Below are positions 7,580-11,788 of a DNA stretch of 11,788 nt, in pieces; position 1 is the first letter of the stretch, and every line of letters begins with the position of its first letter. A program made the translations under genes and the position numbers. The stretch lies in the NCBI GenBank assembly GCA_017560855.1, contig JAFZEB010000185.1, positions 1 to 11,788 on the forward strand. Direction: 5' to 3'. This DNA is from Ruminiclostridium sp. GTDB taxonomy: Bacteria > Bacillota > Clostridia > Oscillospirales > Oscillospiraceae. The notes under the pieces were generated by a model. It did no database searches and was not told the DNA's origin. It worked only from the letters and a program-made list of their open reading frames with translations.

Positions 7580-7801
7580 ATGAGCTATTATCCCAGAATT
7601 AGAGAACTGCGTGAAGATCACGACCTGACTCAGCGACAAGTTGCAGCTATTCTTCAAATGTCACAGCCACAATATTTTCGCTACGAACAGGGCTACCGAG
7701 ATGTTCCCACGGATATTCTAACAGCCTTGGCAGACTTGTATCATACTTCCACCGACTATATCCTAGGACGAACCAACAACCCCAAACCTTATGGAAAATA
7801 A
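7580..7801 (+). CDS. XRE-family helix-turn-helix regulator (small)
   Basis: This 73-residue protein is essentially a single Cro/C1-type helix-turn-helix domain. RIRELREDHDLTQRQVAAILQ forms the first helices, SQPQYFRYEQG the recognition helix, and DVPTDILTALADLYHTSTDYILGRT the closing helices characteristic of the XRE family. It has no effector or protease domain, so any control must be by concentration or by a partner. GAGG lies 6 bases before ATG. It is divergent from the two-gene unknown operon, and two identical-core palindromes fill the gap, so it most likely represses both directions. A hairpin terminator overlaps its stop codon. Composition is AT-rich like the rest of the island. Confidence 0.88.
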   Translation: MSYYPRIRELREDHDLTQRQVAAILQMSQPQYFRYEQGYRDVPTDILTALADLYHTSTDYILGRTNNPKPYGK

Positions 7802-7844
7802 CACGCCATGCATTTTGAATTTAAACTGCTTGGCGTGTTTTATA
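7800..7844 (+). terminator. Terminator of the XRE gene
   Basis: AACACGCCA (7800-7808) pairs perfectly with TGGCGTGTT (7831-7839) across a 22-base loop, followed by TTTATATT. The left arm starts within the TAA stop codon. Confidence 0.7.
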
Positions 7845-7937
7845 TTCGTCAGTTTTCATCCAAAAAGGCCAAGAGAAGAGCTTCACGGGAGGAAATGTTC
7901 CACCCTTTCCGATCGTAAGGCCCTTTTGCTTTGGTTC

Positions 7938-7990
7938 GCCCTCTCAGTCTTCTCCCTACGGTCGAATCCAGCTCTCCCAGAGGGAGAGCC
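7938..7990 (-). repeat. Half-copy or diverged relative of the structured intergenic repeat
   Basis: Read on the - strand, this segment begins GGCTCTCCC-TCT-GGGAGAGC (a perfect 8-bp hairpin, 7982-7989/7971-7978), continues CTGG and, after a variable middle, ends GACTGAGAGGGC. The element at 4299-4348 has the same order: GGCTCCCCT, hairpin return AGGGGAGC, TGG, variable middle, GACTGAGGGGTGC. The matching right half is not visible, so only one arm seems to be present. It lies in the roughly 200-base gene-free stretch 7845-8016, where I see no other feature. Confidence 0.6.
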
Positions 7991-8016
7991 AAGGGGAACC
8001 ACCATCTACAAACGTA

Positions 8017-8046
8017 AAAACGGACGACCGATTGGTCGTCCGTTTT
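8017..8046. terminator. Perfect 13-bp bidirectional terminator
   Basis: AAAACGGACGACC (8017-8029), loop GATT, and GGTCGTCCGTTTT (8034-8046) are flanked by A-run and T-run. It is three bases from the stop of the - strand gene at 8050 and would end transcription from both sides. Confidence 0.9.
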
Positions 8047-8049
8047 CTT

Positions 8050-8607
8050 TTATTCCGCTGTGATGACCAGCCGATACTGAACCGGAAGGCCGCCAAAGAA
8101 TTTGGCCGCATCCACCACATCCCGGTTGTCGATCTCGTAAATGTCCTGGGCGGTCAGCTTGCTCACGGGAACCGTCAGGGAGCAGATGGTGGGGGTTTCA
8201 TCGGTCCCCATCCAGATCCGCCAGATCTCCACCTGGTCGGTGTGCCGGAGGTTCTCCTTGATATATTCGATGATCTTCTCCGCCCGACCCCGGGTGAACC
8301 GATGCCAGCCCAGGGCCACCTTATAGGCCTTCTGGGTGTAGACATCTTCTCCCTCTTCAAAGGGAGTCAGGCAGAAATCGTCATCATAGTCCCCGTCGGT
8401 GACCCGGCCCAGCAGGTCCATATCCACCCGCCGGTCGGCGCAGAGGATGACCTCCGGCTTGTCCCGGTCAAAGCCGGGTGCCAGCAGCTCTTCCGGGATA
8501 TCCTTCACCCCCAGGGCCAGGGCCTCGTTCACGGAAAGCAGACGGTCGTGGGGATTTTTGACCTCCTCCAGAGGGTAGTCCGAAGCCAGATAGGTCAGAT
8601 AACTCAT
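8050..8607 (-). CDS. Uncharacterised 185-residue protein, third gene of the MerR operon
   Basis: I recognise the general look of a family of uncharacterised clostridial proteins but cannot name a function. It starts MSYLTYLASDYPLEEVKNPHD. It is soluble and acidic, with no signal peptide or membrane helix. Notable segments are an acidic patch (DGDYDDDFCLTPFEEGED, about 71-88), a helical KAYKVALGWHRFTRGRAEKIIEYIKENL and a WRIWMG strand. AAGGAGGGGAG overlaps the stop of the preceding acetyltransferase gene, and only 12 bases separate the two, so they are co-transcribed. A strong terminator follows immediately. Codon usage matches the GC-rich chromosome. Confidence 0.8.
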   Translation of the reverse strand: MSYLTYLASDYPLEEVKNPHDRLLSVNEALALGVKDIPEELLAPGFDRDKPEVILCADRRVDMDLLGRVTDGDYDDDFCLTPFEEGEDVYTQKAYKVALGWHRFTRGRAEKIIEYIKENLRHTDQVEIWRIWMGTDETPTICSLTVPVSKLTAQDIYEIDNRDVVDAAKFFGGLPVQYRLVITAE

Positions 8608-8619
8608 GATCTCCCCTCC

Positions 8620-9126
8620 TTACAGATGCTTCTGGAGGGAGATGGCCACATAGTCCTCCATCTGGCGCATGGCTCCCGTGGGGAAGAAGCCGTTCTTAAA
8701 CCAGAACCGCTCGCTCTGGGGATTGCCGTAGCTGTAGGACAGCTCCACCCAGGCGAAGCCCCCCTCCTTCAGCCAGGCGAACAGCTCGCCCATGAGCTTA
8801 CTGCCCTCTCCCTGACCCTGACGGGCGGCATCCATCATGAAGAGGCCGATGTAGGCGGTGTTCTCCTCCGGGTAGCTGGTGACCAGCTCCAGGGTGGCCG
8901 CCAGCTTTTCTTCCTGCCAGAAACCCAGCCAGTACTTGTCCTCCAGAGTCTTGCCTGCGGGAACCGCTTCCAGGTCCTCTTCCAGACCTCCCTCCGGGAC
9001 GGGTTGGTTCATGGCGGAAAAATACTGGGGGTTGCTGCCGTACAGGGCCAGGATGGCGGGAAAGTCCTCCTCCCCCAACCGCTTTACGGTGTAGTCCTGG
9101 GTGATCTTGGTGATATCCAGTGTCAT
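8620..9126 (-). CDS. GNAT-family N-acetyltransferase
   Basis: This 168-residue protein should transfer an acetyl group from acetyl-CoA to an amine; its substrate is unknown. The acetyl-CoA pyrophosphate loop is clear: YIGLFMMDAARQGQGEGSKLM, with the Q-x-x-G-x-G motif at Gln103 to Gly108, followed by a helix. WVELSYSYGNPQSERFWFKNGFFPTG is the usual later GNAT segment with the Asn and (here) FWFKNGF box. The start codon overlaps the MerR stop as ATGA, indicating translational coupling, and the uncharacterised gene follows after 12 bases. Linkage to a MerR effector-binding regulator and a divergent drug-efflux gene suggests a role in modifying a small toxic amine, but that is inference. Confidence 0.9.
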   Translation of the reverse strand: MTLDITKITQDYTVKRLGEEDFPAILALYGSNPQYFSAMNQPVPEGGLEEDLEAVPAGKTLEDKYWLGFWQEEKLAATLELVTSYPEENTAYIGLFMMDAARQGQGEGSKLMGELFAWLKEGGFAWVELSYSYGNPQSERFWFKNGFFPTGAMRQMEDYVAISLQKHL

Positions 9127-9947
9127 CCTTGGTTCCTCCTTATCTTTACGCTCAACTTTAACAAATAGGAATCCGGGTCCTCGGAGGTGGTGTAGTTCAC
9201 CAGGTCCTCCTCGTAGAGGTCCCCGTCAATGGCATAGCCCTGGTCTTTGACCCAGTCCCGGAGACGGCGGACGGCCCCATACTCCGACTGGTAGGACCCC
9301 TGGTGGTAGAGAACGGCGTAGGTCCCCTGGGGGCGGTGGTGGATGGGCCAGCCCTGGGTCCCCTCCTCCACAGGACAGAAGTAAAAGTCCTCCCGGACCT
9401 CCTCCTGGTCCAGGTTCTCCCGGCAGAAGATGTCGCCCGGTGCGCTGGCCCCACTCCCCTGCTCTCTGGACCAGGTGAGCAGTTCCCGGATGTGGAGGAG
9501 ATAGACCGACTCCTCGAATTCCTGAAACCTGGGGGCCTTCACCACAGCAAAGGCGGCATCGGGCAGTTCCTCCAATCGAATCTCTCCCGGTTGGACCTCC
9601 CGGGCCAGTCGGGTGGTGCGAATGGTCTCCCGCAGGAGGCTTCCCATCCGTTCCAGCCGCTTCCGCTCGGCCTCCAGGGCGGCCTCCTTCTCCTCCAAAA
9701 GCTCCAGGAGGGCTTCCGGGCTGCGGCGGGTCAGGTAGTCCCGAATTTCTGACAAAGGGGTATCCAGACGGCGGAGGGCGGAGATCAGGTCATAGGTGGC
9801 CAGCTGACGGGCAGAATAATAACGATAGCCGTTCTCCCCCACCCGCTGGGGTTTTAGTAAACCGATGTGGTCGTAGTGGAGGAGGGTGTCCTTCTTCACC
9901 CCGCACAGGGCGGCAAACTCCGCCGTTTTGAAGAGGTGCTTGTCCAC
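9123..9947 (-). CDS. MerR-family transcriptional regulator with GyrI-like effector-binding domain (BmrR-type layout)
   Basis: This 274-residue regulator has an N-terminal winged helix-turn-helix (about 1-70; KTAEFAALCGVKKDTLLHYDHIGLLKP and NGYRYY are diagnostic). A long dimerisation coiled coil follows (about 75-115; LLELLEEKEAALEAERKRLERM). The C-terminal domain (about 118-272) resembles the GyrI-like ligand-binding fold of BmrR and related multidrug sensors, including the PQGTYAVLYHQGSYQSEYGAV segment. Such proteins untwist promoters with long 19-bp spacers when ligand is bound. Translation starts at GTG, with GGAGG 6 bases upstream; ATGATG in the gap is out of frame. It is divergent from a MATE transporter whose promoter has exactly that geometry, so it most likely activates the transporter in response to a drug-like compound, and may control its own operon. 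Confidence 0.92.
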   Translation of the reverse strand: MDKHLFKTAEFAALCGVKKDTLLHYDHIGLLKPQRVGENGYRYYSARQLATYDLISALRRLDTPLSEIRDYLTRRSPEALLELLEEKEAALEAERKRLERMGSLLRETIRTTRLAREVQPGEIRLEELPDAAFAVVKAPRFQEFEESVYLLHIRELLTWSREQGSGASAPGDIFCRENLDQEEVREDFYFCPVEEGTQGWPIHHRPQGTYAVLYHQGSYQSEYGAVRRLRDWVKDQGYAIDGDLYEEDLVNYTTSEDPDSYLLKLSVKIRRNQG

Positions 9948-9983
9948 ATCATCCCTCCTTACCGAAAAAGTCTTGGAAATCTA

Positions 9984-10014
9984 TTGACTCTGGGGTTGCC
10001 CCATAGTTTATCCT
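9984..10014 (+). promoter_or_regulatory. MerR-type promoter of the MATE gene with 19-bp spacer and central dyad
   Basis: TTGACT (9984-9989) and TATCCT (10009-10014) are separated by exactly 19 bases, the overlong spacing typical of MerR-activated promoters. The spacer contains the dyad TGGGG-TTG-CCCCA (9991-10003), extended outward by ACT (9987-9989) and AGT (10005-10007). The predicted start is near 10021, about 65 bases before the transporter's start codon. The dyad is also placed to affect the divergent merR operon. Confidence 0.88.
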
Positions 10015-10038
10015 TAGTATAGCAAATAAGTGCTATGG

Positions 10039-10061
10039 GAGCAAGGTACACTTGCTCTTTT
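10039..10061 (+). promoter_or_regulatory. Small hairpin with T-run in the MATE leader
   Basis: GAGCAAG (10039-10045), loop GTACA and CTTGCTC (10051-10057) form a 7-bp stem followed by TTTT. It lies in the predicted untranslated leader of the transporter mRNA. It could be a weak attenuator or an mRNA-stabilising hairpin; it is short for an efficient terminator. Confidence 0.4.
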
Positions 10062-10085
10062 CTATGTTAATTGAGGTGAATTATC

Positions 10086-11405
10086 TTGTCTTCTTCCCAC
10101 GCAGCCCTGCCCACAAGGTCCTGGAAGACCTTCGCCCGGTATGTGGCCCCCTCGGTCTCCGCCATGGTCCTCTTCTCCTCCTACACCATCATCGACGGCA
10201 TCTTCGTCTCCAAGGGTGTGGGCGAACTGGCCCTGGCCGCCGTGAATATCTCCCTGCCCTTTATCAATATCCTCTCCGGCATTGCCATTCTCCTGTCTAT
10301 GGGCACCTCCACCCTGTGTGCCTTCGCCATGGGCAACCAGGAGCATGACCGGGCCGAGGAGATCTTCACCCAGACGGTGGCGGTCATCCTGGCGGTGTCA
10401 GTTCTCCTGACGGTGGGTGTCTCCACTTTCGCTGAGCCTCTGGGATACCTGCTGGGTGCAGGCCCCCAAACCATTGGCTACACCACCCAGTATCTCCATA
10501 TCATCTGCCTGTTCTCGGTGTGCTTCATCCTGTCCTACTGTCTGGAGGTCATGGTCAAGGTGGACGGGGCCCCCATCCTGGCCACCATCGGTGTGGGCAT
10601 CAGCTTCATCATCAACGTGGGCCTGGACTACCTATTCATCTTTATCTTCCACTGGGAGGTCTTTGGCGCTGCTCTGGCCACTGGCCTGGCTCAGCTGGGC
10701 AGCATGGCCTTCTTCCTGAGCTACTTCCTGTCGGGCAAGTCCAACCTCCGCTTCCGCAAGTTTAAGCTAAAGCTGAAGGACTTCCGCCGGATCCTCCCCC
10801 TGGGCATCGCCGACTGCTCCATTGAACTGATGCTGGGCTTCCTGACCCTCCTGTACAACCATGTCATCCTGGCTATGCTGGGGGAGGAATCCCTGGCCAT
10901 CTATGCCGTTATCGCCTACATCAGCCTTCTAGTTTCCATGGTCATGCAGGGCATCGCCCAGGGTATGATGCCCCTGGTAAGCCTGGCCGTGGGCCAGAAC
11001 GACAAGGACTCCGTCCGGTACTACCTGAAGCAGTGCCTCATCACCGTTCTGGCGGTGGGCCTTGTGGTAGAACTGGTGTGCCAGCTGGCCCCCGGAGCCA
11101 TCACCTCCCTCCTGCTGGAAGGAGACAGTGCCCTCTTCGGGGACACGGTGTCCGCCCTGCGGCAGTACACCCTGTCCTACCTGCCCGCCGGTATCTCCAT
11201 CGCCCTGGCCGGGTATTTCGCCGCACTGGGCAAGGGCTTCGCCTCCGGTTTTCTCTCCCTGTGCCGTGGCTTCCTCTTCCTACCCGGTGCCCTGCTGGCC
11301 CTCTTTGCCCTGGGTGGTGGCCTGAGCATCTGGATGGCCGCCCTCATCGGTGAAATTATTACCCTGATTTTAGCCCTGATCCTGCTGAAGAAAACCAAAT
11401 TTTGA
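10086..11405 (+). CDS. MATE-family multidrug efflux transporter
   Basis: This 439-residue integral membrane protein should export cationic drugs or metabolites in exchange for Na+ or H+. The N-terminal MATE signature is visible (SYTIIDGIFVSKGVGELALAAVNIS with the conserved Asp), along with about twelve hydrophobic segments over the full length and the usual pseudo-repeat (second half starts near PLGIADCSIELMLGF). Length is typical. The start is TTG at 10086, with GAGG 9 bases upstream; the alternative ATG at 10052 is in another frame. It is divergent from the MerR regulator and preceded by a MerR-type promoter, implying ligand-induced expression. The closest general type is the MepA-like branch; substrates cannot be predicted. 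A strong terminator follows the stop. Confidence 0.92.
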   Translation: MSSSHAALPTRSWKTFARYVAPSVSAMVLFSSYTIIDGIFVSKGVGELALAAVNISLPFINILSGIAILLSMGTSTLCAFAMGNQEHDRAEEIFTQTVAVILAVSVLLTVGVSTFAEPLGYLLGAGPQTIGYTTQYLHIICLFSVCFILSYCLEVMVKVDGAPILATIGVGISFIINVGLDYLFIFIFHWEVFGAALATGLAQLGSMAFFLSYFLSGKSNLRFRKFKLKLKDFRRILPLGIADCSIELMLGFLTLLYNHVILAMLGEESLAIYAVIAYISLLVSMVMQGIAQGMMPLVSLAVGQNDKDSVRYYLKQCLITVLAVGLVVELVCQLAPGAITSLLLEGDSALFGDTVSALRQYTLSYLPAGISIALAGYFAALGKGFASGFLSLCRGFLFLPGALLALFALGGGLSIWMAALIGEIITLILALILLKKTKF

Positions 11406-11411
11406 GCACAA

Positions 11412-11453
11412 AAAACGAGCCGAAGACGAAATGTCTTCGGCTCGTTTTGTTTT
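11412..11453. terminator. Perfect 16-bp bidirectional terminator
   Basis: AAAACGAGCCGAAGAC (11412-11427), loop GAAAT, and GTCTTCGGCTCGTTTT (11433-11448), then GTTTTT. It separates the converging MATE and lysA genes, lying 6 bases after the first stop and 4 bases from the second. Confidence 0.93.
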
Positions 11454-11788
11454 TACAGATCGCAGGCGATCAGGTCCTCGAAGGTCTGGCGGCGGACGGC
11501 CAGACGGGCCTGACCCTCGTGGACCAGCACCAGGGCGGGTCGGCAGAGGCGGTTGTAGTTGGAGGACATGGTGAAGTTGTAAGCACCGGTGGTCAGAACG
11601 GCGATCAGGTCGTCCCGCTCGGCACGAGGCATCATAATATTCTCCTGGATCAGGTCGCCGCTCTCACAGCAGCGGCCGGCCACGGTGCATTCGAAGTCCC
11701 GTTCATCGTTCATCCGGTCGGCGGGCAGAACGGTGTAGGGGGCCTGGTACAGGGCGTACCGGGGGTTGTCGGTCATGCCGCCGTTGAC
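11453..11788 (-). CDS. lysA: Diaminopimelate decarboxylase, C-terminal part
   Basis: The frame is open to the right end of the window, so the N-terminal portion including the PLP lysine is missing; 111 residues are present. The enzyme decarboxylates meso-diaminopimelate to L-lysine, the last step of lysine synthesis, using pyridoxal phosphate as a dimer. Diagnostic segments are VNGGMTDNPRYALYQAPY, the CESGD motif with the active-site cysteine (GRCCESGDLIQENIMMP), GAYNFTMSSNYN with the PLP-contacting Tyr, and the closing RRQTFEDLIACDL. These separate it from ornithine and arginine decarboxylases of the same fold. It converges on the MATE gene across a shared terminator. Confidence 0.94.
   Translation of the reverse strand, partial: VNGGMTDNPRYALYQAPYTVLPADRMNDERDFECTVAGRCCESGDLIQENIMMPRAERDDLIAVLTTGAYNFTMSSNYNRLCRPALVLVHEGQARLAVRRQTFEDLIACDL

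Noticed and set aside
7791..8063. 90-codon + strand frame downstream of the XRE gene
   Set aside because: It runs through a terminator, the half-repeat and a second terminator, and has no ribosome-binding site.
8032..9168. 378-codon + strand frame across the unknown and GNAT genes
   Set aside because: It is antisense to two - strand genes with good ribosome-binding sites and coupled starts. It starts within the terminator and shows no domain.

Overview
The window looks like chromosomal DNA of a high-GC, low-GC-lineage-related Firmicute, most likely an anaerobic gut Clostridia of the Oscillospiraceae type (Flavonifractor / Oscillibacter-like). This is inferred from the strongly G/C-biased third codon positions, strong GGAGG ribosome-binding sites with frequent TTG/GTG starts, the gene families present, and a structured intergenic repeat resembling ones I associate with that group. 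No species call is possible without a search.

Layout, left to right. (1) 1-2885, + strand: the 3' end of a D-Ala-D-Ala carboxypeptidase with an unusual transmembrane helix and a ~215-residue charged tail, followed by two tandem Sir2-family genes and a terminator-like hairpin. The first sirtuin keeps its catalytic motifs. The second is a paralogue with an altered NAD-binding loop. (2) 2914-5648, + strand: class II fumarase (TTG start directly behind the hairpin), a 147-bp multi-hairpin repeat, and malic enzyme. Together the enzymes convert fumarate to malate to pyruvate plus CO2 and reduced nicotinamide cofactor. (3) About 5.9-7.85 kb: a visibly AT-rich accessory island. It has two poorly characterised genes on the - strand (145 aa, then a 351-aa SHOCT-domain protein) and a divergent 73-aa XRE-type regulator. 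The divergent gap holds two perfect 18-bp palindromes with the same ATATCC-N4-GGATAT core. (4) 7.84-8.05 kb: a half-copy relative of the structured repeat, then a 13-bp perfect bidirectional terminator. (5) 8050-11405: a divergent module. A MerR-type regulator with a GyrI-like effector domain, a GNAT acetyltransferase and an uncharacterised 185-aa protein run on the - strand. A MATE efflux transporter runs on the + strand. The gap contains a textbook MerR-type promoter (TTGACT, 19-bp spacer with a central dyad, TATCCT) reading toward the transporter. (6) 11412-11788: a 16-bp perfect bidirectional terminator and the C-terminal part of diaminopimelate decarboxylase (lysA) on the - strand.

The parts most worth a second look are the catalytic/degenerate sirtuin pair, the carboxypeptidase with its long charged tail, the AT-rich XRE island with twin operators, and the two copies of the structured repeat. 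I see no rRNA, tRNA, CRISPR array, transposase or integrase.
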